A stretch of 64,000 nucleotides of DNA, taken from positions 19,870,714 through 19,934,713 of the forward strand of contig NC_087068.1 of assembly GCF_963678635.1 (NCBI RefSeq), in the 5' to 3' direction. The stretch is from Symsagittifera roscoffensis (taxonomy: Eukaryota; Xenacoelomorpha; Acoela; Convolutidae). Every line of letters starts with the position of its first letter. Within the stretch, counting starts at the first letter, position 1. The notes under the pieces are model-generated. The model worked only from the letters and a program-made list of their open reading frames with translations. It was not told the origin of the DNA and did not search any database. The position numbers and the translations under genes were made by a program. This document shows positions 1-8,764 of this stretch, piece after piece.

Positions 1-2121
1 CCCCGATTGGAATGCAAATATGCAGTAAAAACTGATATTGAACAATCACAAATAAATAATTTACAACATTTCCCACTTTATTTAGATTGTCAAAATAATC
101 ATTATGAAGTTGACCTACTTGGAACATCAACTTTCAAACCAATCCCATATTCTCAATGGATAAAAAATAACACCCAACAGAAACGAACAAAACAACACCT
201 ACCTAAAAAAGACCATTTTCCACTAATTGAAAAAGAAGATTTAACTGATAAAATAAATTTATCAGGACCACAAACAAATGATTCAAAATACACAATAAAT
301 CAAGTTTTTGACCTCCATGACCCACTTGATACAATACCCTTATCTAAATTAGAAATCGAAAACATTTTTCTCCCCCCAACAGAAACAATTACAATTTCAA
401 CACTGAAACAATATCAAAACCTTGACCCAGTAATTAGACAACTGAAATCATGGCACAAATATAAAACTAAACCTATCAAAGCAGATTCAACCATTCTAGG
501 AAACAAAACACTCCTCCGATACTTTCGCAAATTTAACAACACAACAATTAACGAAAATACAGACCTTTTAGAGTATAACCTGAATGAATCTACAGTTCCA
601 TGTCTCCCTATAAGTATGATTCTTATAGCTTTTAATATTTCACATACACAAAATATTAAAGGACACTCTGGATCAGAAAAAACATATTCAAATTTCATAC
701 AAAATTTTTACTTCCCAAATGCACCAATCTGGATAAAAGTACTATGCAATGACTGTATAGTATGTCAACTAAATAAACCTTACCCAAATCAAAAACAAAT
801 AGCACAAAAACAAGATTTTAAAGGACAGAGTTTATACTTTAATCATCGTATCTCATTTGATACTAAAGGACCAATTTCACCCTCATCAGAAGGAAACTCG
901 TACATTATGGTAATTGTTGACGCATTTACACATTATGTAGCACTTAACCCAGTACCACATTGTAACGCTTATTACGCTTACACAACACTCTATGAACACT
1001 GGATAGCAAAATTTGGACTACCAGAAATTTTAGTCACAGACAATGGTACAGAATTCATAAATAATGAAATAATAACACTATGTCATTTATACAACATTAA
1101 ACACAAACCACGTACATCTCATGCACCTTGGACAAACGGCTTAGTCGAAGGTATGAACCGTTCACTACAAGAATATCTTAGATGTATCATCAACGGAAAT
1201 GATACAAAATATACCGAATGGTCAGCAGATGTAAAATTATTTCCCTTAGCATATAATTCACAAATCACGACAACTTTAGGAATGTCACCATACGAAATGG
1301 TTTTTAACCAAAAGCCACGCAAACCAATAATGTTTACAGCAAATTCTCATAAAAACGCACAAGGTTATTGTCAACCAAATAAAGACTCAATTTGTTATAA
1401 CCTCCCATTACATACTCACGATGAAGATCATTTTCATCACCCACAAATTCTTAAACTAGCCTCCGGTACACACACCGAATGGATTTTAAATAGAGATAAG
1501 AAACACAATGAAATTTACCAAAAAATAACAAAAAAGTTATTACAAAGACAAAACATAAATGACCAAATCAATTCACGTTTTACACCAGCCTCCGATTTAA
1601 AAATTGGAACATTTGTTTTAATACCCAATTTTAATACTCAAAAAGGAATTTCTAAAAAATTACAACCCCTCCGAAAAGGACCCTACCAAATAATTGCAAA
1701 ACCCACTGATGTCACATATAAAATTACCGACTCAGACAAAAAAGAAATCGTTCAACATCGAAACAACCTATTACCTTATTACCCAAAAGAATACGCACTC
1801 CGCGAATTAACTCAATTATATTCTTTCACAGGATTAAAAATCATTCAAAATGAACCACATCTGAAAAACACAGAACAAAATGATAACCCCACCGAAAATC
1901 AAAACGCGAAACCAACCGCCACCAAAAACAATACGCAAAACCATAAAGAACCTCCAAAACCAAGAAAAAATAGAAAAATGACAGAACAAATAATACCCCA
2001 AGAAGAAATAGACAAATCAGAACATAGAAAAGCAACAAGACTCCGAAATCAACCACGTAAAAACTACAAAATGTTCATCCCCCAATCTAAAATATTAAAG
2101 AAAGTAGAATTTAAAAAGTAA
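1..2121 (+). CDS. Ty3/gypsy-type pol, integrase region (5' end outside window)
   Basis: The frame is open from the window edge, so this is the C-terminal part of a pol polyprotein; codons before 7 already belong to it. An HHCC zinc-binding module lies at about 640-770 (His pair, then CNDCIVC). The catalytic core has Asp at 859-861 (SFDTKGP), Asp at 1039-1041 (VTDNGTEF) and Glu at 1147-1149 (GLVEG), exactly 35 residues after the second Asp, giving DD35E. A GPY/F-like module (RKGPYQII) is at about 1675-1692, followed by a basic, Asn/Lys/Pro-rich tail. The product would insert element cDNA into chromosomes in the nucleus. No stop interrupts it, so integrase here may be intact. The homologue at 56.4-58.5 kb is broken. 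The family call is strong; the element's exact lineage is not resolved. Confidence 0.9.
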   Translation, partial: PRLECKYAVKTDIEQSQINNLQHFPLYLDCQNNHYEVDLLGTSTFKPIPYSQWIKNNTQQKRTKQHLPKKDHFPLIEKEDLTDKINLSGPQTNDSKYTINQVFDLHDPLDTIPLSKLEIENIFLPPTETITISTLKQYQNLDPVIRQLKSWHKYKTKPIKADSTILGNKTLLRYFRKFNNTTINENTDLLEYNLNESTVPCLPISMILIAFNISHTQNIKGHSGSEKTYSNFIQNFYFPNAPIWIKVLCNDCIVCQLNKPYPNQKQIAQKQDFKGQSLYFNHRISFDTKGPISPSSEGNSYIMVIVDAFTHYVALNPVPHCNAYYAYTTLYEHWIAKFGLPEILVTDNGTEFINNEIITLCHLYNIKHKPRTSHAPWTNGLVEGMNRSLQEYLRCIINGNDTKYTEWSADVKLFPLAYNSQITTTLGMSPYEMVFNQKPRKPIMFTANSHKNAQGYCQPNKDSICYNLPLHTHDEDHFHHPQILKLASGTHTEWILNRDKKHNEIYQKITKKLLQRQNINDQINSRFTPASDLKIGTFVLIPNFNTQKGISKKLQPLRKGPYQIIAKPTDVTYKITDSDKKEIVQHRNNLLPYYPKEYALRELTQLYSFTGLKIIQNEPHLKNTEQNDNPTENQNAKPTATKNNTQNHKEPPKPRKNRKMTEQIIPQEEIDKSEHRKATRLRNQPRKNYKMFIPQSKILKKVEFKK

Positions 2122-2948
2122 TTTTAAGATTTTATACTTCACAATCTTGAAACCTCCGTAACATTTTTCATTTCAATTTTTCAAAATAACATGCTCACAA
2201 GTACGCAATAATTCTAGTTCAAAATAGACCAATAGGATTCATCCAATCCGCCACTTTCTCTAACTCAAACTAAGATCAATTAGACGAATAATCTAGAACT
2301 CCAGGCACATCTCTAACTATAACTTTACAACCTCCAGGTCAAAAATAAGCAAACCACTCCAACTTGACAACTAAAATAAATATCACCATAATACCGTACC
2401 CCTCCCTTATCTAATAACCCAAAGATCAACAATATTTCCCCAACTCAGACCACGAATACCCCCAAAACAAATTTGATAACTTAGCCTAAAGTAACAAAAT
2501 GAAGATTTTAATTAGCCTAAAGTATAAAAATCTCACCATACCCCGGATCATTTGACAAACAAAAATAAAGAAAAAGACGACCTCCCAGTCACCATGAAAA
2601 TTGCCCCCAACAATTTATTACAAAACTCAACCCACTTGTCAAAAAACTAATAAATAATTCGACCACACTAGAAAATCGCCTCAAACAGCAAAAAATATTC
2701 GACCAAGAGATCATTTCTTAAATGCTTTTCTCTCAAACAGTTGCTCAAATATTTATAAATTTTAAACATTTTTTTTCAATACTTGAAGCCTTTATAATAT
2801 TTCTTTTTGATATACTTGAATCTTTTCTAATAATCCTAATCATTTTTTGTAACATTTTTTAAATTTTCTACACTATACTCGAACTATTCCTCCAACTTTC
2901 CAAAACCCTTGAATATATCCACAGGTACGATTTTCACAACTTGTCTAA
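2122..2948 (+). other. Conserved non-coding spacer between pol and the small membrane ORF
   Basis: No long ORF is present. Parts match the corresponding spacer of copy 2 (about 58550-59370) nearly as well as coding parts do. Examples are CCAGGTCAAAAATAAGC at about 2334-2350 and at 58750-58766, and CAAAGATCAACAATATT in both. TTAGCCTAA occurs twice in each copy (2481 and 2512 here). This may be an RNA-level signal, or a leader for a spliced envelope messenger, but nothing in it identifies the role. Confidence 0.45.
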
Positions 2949-3137
2949 ATGATACGAACAATTTTCAGTAGAACTGATATTTTTTTACTGTTTGTAATTT
3001 TCATAACATTTTTATCATCCCTCATTTTGACCATATGTAAATGTATAAAGAAAGCAATCATCACATTTGCCCTAGCAACAATTTTTCTAATTATTTTTTT
3101 GGAAGAATATTATAATAAACATAAACCTTCCCACTAA
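2949..3137 (+). CDS. Small two-helix membrane protein, 62 aa, conserved in both element copies
   Basis: The protein has two hydrophobic segments (about residues 11-29 and 36-51) separated by a short basic loop (CKCIKKA), then a charged tail. Copy 2 encodes a protein of exactly the same length from an ATG at 59371, with no gaps and 36 of 62 residues identical by my count. Most differences are conservative (Ile/Val/Leu/Met, Glu/Lys, Tyr/Trp). That pattern suggests the protein was under selection, so I take the ATG at 2949 as real. The size and hairpin topology resemble viral small membrane proteins such as viroporins, but I recognise no family and infer only membrane insertion. It lies between pol and the envelope module. 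Confidence 0.6.
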   Translation: MIRTIFSRTDIFLLFVIFITFLSSLILTICKCIKKAIITFALATIFLIIFLEEYYNKHKPSH

Positions 3138-3142
3138 AGTAA

Positions 3143-4279
3143 AAATTCAAAAATCCATCAAAAATTGCTACCCAACAGTCACAGAATCAGTCTTCACCGA
3201 CATCATCCCAAGATAATCCAACACCACCTTCAACTACTCAAAATCCTCAAACATCTACACGAATTTCTTTTCAAGACAATCCATACACTTTTGAAGAACG
3301 GCACGCTCGTTTATCTGAACCACTAGAACCAGTTCAACGACAAGCATCCCTAAGTGAACCAACATACAATCTTTACCCAACACTACCACAAGAACTAAGT
3401 AGAATACGAAACCTTAGTCAAAACCAAAACACAACAGAAATAAATAGACAAATTATACATCCTCGACGAAATAGAAATTTTCAAACTCCCCGAGTTCATT
3501 TTGATATACCTCAATCCCCACCACAAACCACTCCAGAAAACACCACTGGTATCACACCAGAAACTCCTACACTTTTTTCACAACGAAGCACTTCAAGTCT
3601 ACCCTCAGACTACTTAGGTTCAACACCAACATCTGAACAAATACGTGAAAATCCTTTTAACCCCCCAAACCAAACATCACGATTTCCATATTGGACTACA
3701 CATTCATTTACACAAGGTGAACCAAATTTAGTCAATGACCCCATAGATATTTCTACGGATACAACAACATCCTCATCACTACCAGAAACATTATCACTAC
3801 CATCAACACCATCAATAAGCCAATTTTCACCACTACCCTTTAACTTAAATTTTCCAAATAATCTCGACGCCAGATATCGAGAACAATCATCAATAAATAT
3901 TCCTTTAAGATTAGACTGGAATACATTCACAGCACCTCCACCATTATTTGGACAACATCAAGAAAGTAACCGCCTTCATAACTGGGCACTTAATAGATTA
4001 CAATATCGCCAAGATATTCATAACGATATCCGTGATCACAATATTCAAATACTCCAACAAAACAGTTTACAATTAAAATTTGAAATCACAGTTAAGTTAA
4101 ATAACATTACCCAACATCCATACCCATTAAATCCACCTAACATAACAGCTCAATCACTACCACCACCGTTTATTACTACTGAAGTAATATATAAATACGA
4201 CAGATACACCAAAAACACAATTGGTTACATTACATTTTATAATCCATACTCAGGATTATCATACACATGTATATTCTAA
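3143..4279 (+). CDS. Proline/glutamine-rich ORF lacking an ATG, upstream of and overlapping envelope
   Basis: An open frame of about 378 codons starts right after an in-frame TAA at 3140 and has no ATG near its 5' end. The first two thirds are low-complexity and rich in Pro, Ser, Thr and Gln. A block with FEERHARLSEPLEP is conserved in copy 2. The last ~100 residues look folded and are best conserved (RLHNWALNRLQYRQD; FITTE; KYDRYTKNTIGYITFYNPYSGLS). In copy 2 the homologous frame is preceded by ATTTTCCAG (59567-59575), a good splice acceptor; here the AG is lost. I infer expression as a downstream exon of a spliced messenger. Its frame is -1 relative to the small membrane ORF in both copies, but stops separate them, so simple frameshifting does not explain expression. 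Function unknown. Confidence 0.5.
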   Translation, partial: KFKNPSKIATQQSQNQSSPTSSQDNPTPPSTTQNPQTSTRISFQDNPYTFEERHARLSEPLEPVQRQASLSEPTYNLYPTLPQELSRIRNLSQNQNTTEINRQIIHPRRNRNFQTPRVHFDIPQSPPQTTPENTTGITPETPTLFSQRSTSSLPSDYLGSTPTSEQIRENPFNPPNQTSRFPYWTTHSFTQGEPNLVNDPIDISTDTTTSSSLPETLSLPSTPSISQFSPLPFNLNFPNNLDARYREQSSINIPLRLDWNTFTAPPPLFGQHQESNRLHNWALNRLQYRQDIHNDIRDHNIQILQQNSLQLKFEITVKLNNITQHPYPLNPPNITAQSLPPPFITTEVIYKYDRYTKNTIGYITFYNPYSGLSYTCIF

Positions 4280-6585
4280 AATTATTAATTTTTCTCCAAC
4301 TCCCTTTTCTAGTAACCTCAAATCAAAACATAAACCCTTCCCCTCGTACAGGACCACAAGATTTATTAGTAACACATTACGATTGCGAAGAAAATGAACA
4401 AAAAACACTACACAAATATGCAATAAATCAAGTATCACAATGTGAAACAGAACCACAAGCTATAGAAACCACAGATATAATAGCAACACTCTATTCCAAA
4501 GCCCGAGCAACAACAGTTACAGGTTATAAATTCACAGCGACATTTTCCGAAAAGAAAGTACATTGTTCACAAGTCTCGAACGGAAACAAAAACCGACTTG
4601 ACCATGAATCATTCTATCAAAGTAATATAGAACGTCTTTTACATCTCAATCCCGACGATTGTAAAAATGAATTACTTAGACTAAACATCACACAAAATAA
4701 AAACTCCCAAAGAAAATTAGTCAATTTTCAAGTTTTTTCAGACTCTGTACATCAATCACAACTTGAAAGACACCAAGGACATATAAAACTAGACGAAAAA
4801 TACCCGTATAACGGCGCACACGGACGATTAACCTATGACCTACATGATAAACATTGGATACCACACATTGGTATAAATAACCCATCAAACTGCAAAGCAG
4901 ACACGAAAAATAAAGGATACCAAGAAATAATGTTTTTCGATTGGAAAATACAACTCGAAAAAATACAACTCACACGAGATTTATCTGATAATACAATGAT
5001 CTATCAAGGAATCCGACTACCTTGTAAAAATGATCAAGGATATTGCGACCCTACAACGAGAACACAAGCAACAATTGTTTGGTTCCCCGAAGATACATGT
5101 ACAACATTTCAAGTAGCAAAAATACACGCTCGTATGATAAAATTTCACGAAAAATATTTTATACAATCAATTCCATATGAACAAGTCCATTCATCACGCA
5201 AACTAAGTTCCGATTTTAGAAACATAGACAATATAGAAAATAAATTGACACGATTTCAAATATATCAAGAAACAGAACTTGCATGTAAATACAGGAATCC
5301 ACTTCACAGAACACAATACTCTGAAATATTAGTTGAATACGAAAAAGGATTCGACATGACCACTGGAAAAGTAAAAATCGACCCATATGCCACAGGTCAT
5401 CCTCTAAACGAAGGAACATCCTATATACCAGTTAATTTTGAAAAAAGTAACGGACAACCTGGTGGACATCTAAAACCTTATGACACCAGAAGCACACGCT
5501 TACAAGAATTATCACTAATGAATACTACATATTTCGGTAATATCCACTATGATATTCATTTGGATATGAAACTAGACTATACAATTAGCCGCATTTTTCA
5601 AGAAATGTCACTCTCCGAATTAGAAACACTACACCAACTATGCGAATTAGAACGAACACAAATATTACAATCACTTGCACTAGCAGTATTAAAAATACCC
5701 TACGCAGGATACTTATTATCAGGAAATAGATCAAATTTTTTAGACTATGAAGGAAACATCTTATGGTTTTATACTTGTACCAAAAAAGTATCACCACTAT
5801 ACGTTTTTGAAGATAAACGATGTTATAAAAGAATCCCTATCTTTTATAAGAATAAAGTACATTTCGTGGATACACTTTCACGAAGAACCTATTTCTGGGA
5901 TACCGCAGTCCCATGTGGATCAGAAAACAGCCACAATGTAGTACAACTAAACCCTGATGAAAATAAATATTATCTTCTCACTCCATATCCCACATTAATG
6001 CAATCACTCAAAAAATTTTCACCAGAAAGCATTCGCGCTATCGCTCGAAACCCAAATATAGACTTACAATCAATAGGAATATACTCAAAATCAGATATTC
6101 AACATCACATTAGAACACAACAATTCCAAGAATTATTAACACAAATGGACACAATACAAAGACAATCAATTGACCAAAACTTACGCAAACTTGCAGAAAC
6201 CGCAGGTTTTGCCGATATCTACACACAAGACTATAGCGGATATTTTAAAGACATTAAAGATTATATATATCTAAACGGCGAAAAATGCCGTCCCCAAGAT
6301 ATATCACCAATTAACATTTTTAGCTTTGTTACACTCAAAAATGAGATCCTAGATTTTCTAGGATGGCCCTACTACATCTTAGAAAAATTGACTATTTTAT
6401 ACGCAATGTTTAACTTTATTGGATTTCTTTTCTCACTCTTAAAAGGAATCTACAATACATGTGCTATACACACACAAGTAAACAGACAAGCAAGCGTAGC
6501 ACGCATACTCTTTGCAGGATTTTTTGGAACTTTTTTCCACATCTATAAACAAAATTCTTTTAGACGCACAAATAAAAGAATATAA
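4267..6585 (+). CDS. Envelope-like glycoprotein, C-terminal tail displaced by a frameshift
   Basis: The ORF has 772 codons. Residues 1-19 form a signal peptide (MYILKLLIFLQLPFLVTS). A large Cys-containing ectodomain with N-glycosylation sequons follows. A hydrophobic segment at about 707-730 (nt 6385-6455) is the likely membrane anchor. The region around residues 470-570 (CELERTQ; AGYLLSGNRSNF; then FVDTLSRRTYFWD) resembles, as I recall, the class III fusion glycoproteins of chuviruses and related proteins captured by LTR retroelements. That assignment is moderate. The ATG lies inside the last codons of the preceding ORF, a 13-nt overlap that copy 2 shares. Compared with copy 2, copy 1 carries one extra base between about 6525 and 6565, so the native tail continues in another frame. 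Confidence 0.75.
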   Translation: MYILKLLIFLQLPFLVTSNQNINPSPRTGPQDLLVTHYDCEENEQKTLHKYAINQVSQCETEPQAIETTDIIATLYSKARATTVTGYKFTATFSEKKVHCSQVSNGNKNRLDHESFYQSNIERLLHLNPDDCKNELLRLNITQNKNSQRKLVNFQVFSDSVHQSQLERHQGHIKLDEKYPYNGAHGRLTYDLHDKHWIPHIGINNPSNCKADTKNKGYQEIMFFDWKIQLEKIQLTRDLSDNTMIYQGIRLPCKNDQGYCDPTTRTQATIVWFPEDTCTTFQVAKIHARMIKFHEKYFIQSIPYEQVHSSRKLSSDFRNIDNIENKLTRFQIYQETELACKYRNPLHRTQYSEILVEYEKGFDMTTGKVKIDPYATGHPLNEGTSYIPVNFEKSNGQPGGHLKPYDTRSTRLQELSLMNTTYFGNIHYDIHLDMKLDYTISRIFQEMSLSELETLHQLCELERTQILQSLALAVLKIPYAGYLLSGNRSNFLDYEGNILWFYTCTKKVSPLYVFEDKRCYKRIPIFYKNKVHFVDTLSRRTYFWDTAVPCGSENSHNVVQLNPDENKYYLLTPYPTLMQSLKKFSPESIRAIARNPNIDLQSIGIYSKSDIQHHIRTQQFQELLTQMDTIQRQSIDQNLRKLAETAGFADIYTQDYSGYFKDIKDYIYLNGEKCRPQDISPINIFSFVTLKNEILDFLGWPYYILEKLTILYAMFNFIGFLFSLLKGIYNTCAIHTQVNRQASVARILFAGFFGTFFHIYKQNSFRRTNKRI

Positions 6586-6886
6586 CACAAAAATAACAAC
6601 ACGACAAAATACATACGACGAAGAACATAACAATGTCGACACACAGCCAACGGCACCACAACTACCACCCCTACCAAATAATCATCCACTATCCCTAGTC
6701 CCACGAAATTTTCGAAATTTAGCAATCACACATAATCCAAATTTTCGACTCAATACATCACAAAGTCCCGTCCAACATATAATGACACACCAGTCACAAG
6801 ATGATAATACTTATGAACAAATTATTGAACAACCCCATACCACCGCTTTTCAGTCTCAAAATAATAATTTTTTTAGCCCACGATGA
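6527..6886 (+). pseudogene. Displaced cytoplasmic tail of the envelope
   Basis: This frame continues the envelope in copy 2 without interruption (62805-63248), but here it is offset by one base. Conserved landmarks are KILLDAQIKEYNTK, NHPLSLVPR and EQPHTT. It is hydrophilic and proline-containing, as expected for an internal tail. The ATG at 6512 is probably not a true start. The frame ends at TGA 6884-6886, which overlaps the ATG of the next ORF as ATGA. Confidence 0.65.
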
Positions 6887-8682
6887 GCCGCCAACTTGGA
6901 TCACTACACCGATCAAATTCCCATCCAACCAATCTTACCTCTTCAATCCCAATCATACCACTTTTTGCTTTTCCGCCACCCGATTTTCCATCTAGCAATG
7001 TAACATCAGGCATGAATTCCGACACTAACTCACATATTTCAGTTTTATACTCCATCTCGCAGCTAAATAACCCGAATATTGAAACCCCCGATGAATTTGC
7101 CGACTCAGAACCATCCCCATCCAATAATTTTCATAACCCTTCTAATTTTTCTCAACCTCCTTTTCAACCCATATTGTCAAATAACCCTGACCCAATCACT
7201 CCGACACCCTCTTATGCTTCCCAAGTTACCCCAACCTACTCCTCATACCAATCTGACCAATCATCTCATTCTCCAGACACCCCCCGAATCTCCCCAGAGC
7301 TAGATAATTCCATTACCCTCCAACAGCAACCCTAGTACCTTAACACCCCGACCATAAACCAAATCTCCTCCACTCCAAATTCATCAAATCCCCCTACACC
7401 CTCTTCAAATTATACTGAATCATTAACACCATCATCCACATCCACTATATCTTCCCTAAACACTAATAGAGCTTACCGCACTTTTAAAAGAAAATTCCCC
7501 AACCATCCTTTCCCAGCAAAACCAGGAACAGCCCGTGAATACATCAACCACCCCCAGCATACTAACACTAAAGAATTTTTAGCTATCACCTTACCCTCGT
7601 TTCCACAATACACTTTAAACACCCCTCACGACGCTAACGAAACACGCAACTTTGTAGATGAATACGTTTTAATGCCCACTCTCTCTTGGACCTCATACTA
7701 TCATTTCACTAACCCTCTTTGCTTACCCTTATCCAGTACTTCCATCGATATAGAACGAAACAAGGACATGCTATATCAACTCACTACACCACTAACCGCT
7801 AGACAGTTTACTTACGTTGGATATAAAAAATCACTAAAAATACACACTGCACCTAGAGCTAATGAATATACACTAGAATACTACGATCACAACATCATTA
7901 GAGCTAACCAAGATCAATTCTTAGACGACGATCGCTTCGCTAATCCACAAATCACCGAGAAATTTTTCATCAAGACACCATATATATTTACACTAAACAT
8001 CTTCGACCGCAAGTTTGATCACATTATTTCAGAAGCACTAACAGACACACAAGCATACGAAAGTTTTAAAGAACGCTTCCAAATATTTTCACTAACCTTT
8101 CATTTCCTTGCACCACACGAAAGAGATTTACACTGCTCACACGATATTATGTTGCGCACTAAACAAACACATACATACAGTTACTATCGTTTCATCCAAA
8201 ATCACTTTGACCTCCACACACCCTCTAGACAACCACACCATCGTTTCCAATTCATCAATTCAAAATACACTTCACCGTATTTCCTAAATTTCACATATTG
8301 TATTAAAGACACTAACCTCCATGGTATTCTTCGTAATTATGACCCCATAACCCAAATGTACATTTTCTGCCCCATCACCAAGACCTTCAACGCCGAAGAA
8401 TCCCGACCCTTCCTTATCCCGCACGAGTTCCTACAACCTATAGAAATCCCAATTTTAGAATTCATCCACAACACTAAATTTAACCACAAATTATATAACT
8501 TAATCCAAAACACACCTTATGAGTTTGCAGTAGGCACTGAAGAACTAACCACTATTAAGGCACTTCAATTGCTTTGGCCACTGCTTCAAACTAAAAATAT
8601 CATCCGCATCTTAGCTAAACTACTAACAACTTCAGAACTAATTCACGATATCTTCCCCCACGGTTTTTTCCCCGACGACTAA
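6883..8682 (+). pseudogene. Post-envelope ORF, ~600 codons with one amber stop; unknown function
   Basis: The ATG at 6883 forms ATGA with the preceding stop, an arrangement conserved at 63245 in copy 2. The frame reads to TAG at 7333-7335 and then stays open in the same frame to TAA at 8680-8682, so it is one gene of about 599 codons with a single nonsense codon. The first ~250 residues are Pro/Ser/Asn-rich. The C-terminal ~340 residues look globular, with mixed charge and many aromatics (YDPITQMYIFCPITKTF; ESRPFLIPHEF). I recognise no family. Its position between envelope and the missing 3' LTR is where retroviruses keep accessory genes. The context after TAG (TAC CTT) is not a known readthrough signal, so the amber is probably a disabling mutation. 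Confidence 0.55.
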
Positions 8683-8685
8683 CAG

Positions 8686-8764
8686 GTAAGTATGAATTAA
8701 ATGAATATAACTAACTAATTGAAATATTAAAAAACTCACCATTCTTTATTCATGTTTTCATTAG
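8686..8764 (+). other. Candidate 79-nt intron directly after the post-envelope stop codon
   Basis: CAG|GTAAGTATG begins one base after the TAA. CTAACTAAT, a branchpoint-like sequence, lies inside, and TTTTCATTAG ends it. Together these form a full short-intron signature. Splicing here would leave the coding region unchanged. Confidence 0.4.

Larger units (their letters stand above)
1..8764 (+). mobile_element. Envelope-bearing Ty3/gypsy-type retroelement, copy 1 (3' part)
   Basis: All main ORFs point the same way: integrase end of pol, small membrane ORF, proline-rich ORF, envelope, post-envelope ORF. Reverse transcriptase, protease and gag would lie left of the window. The same order recurs at 56246-64000, which defines a repeated unit. 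I could not identify a 3' LTR with confidence. The element is fairly well preserved, with one apparent frameshift at the envelope end and one amber codon in the post-envelope ORF. Confidence 0.85.

Noticed and set aside
1841-2056. Minus-strand hydrophobic frame opposite the integrase tail
   Set aside because: It is the antisense shadow of an A/C-rich coding strand and is not conserved at 58.2-58.5 kb.
3135-3145. Programmed -1 frameshift joining the small membrane ORF to the proline-rich ORF
   Set aside because: The frames do not overlap: the downstream frame opens after a stop at 3140, beyond the upstream stop at 3135, and no slippery site is present.
7333-7335. Programmed amber readthrough in the post-envelope ORF
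   Set aside because: The following bases (TACCTT) do not match known readthrough contexts, and copy 2 has a different stop elsewhere.
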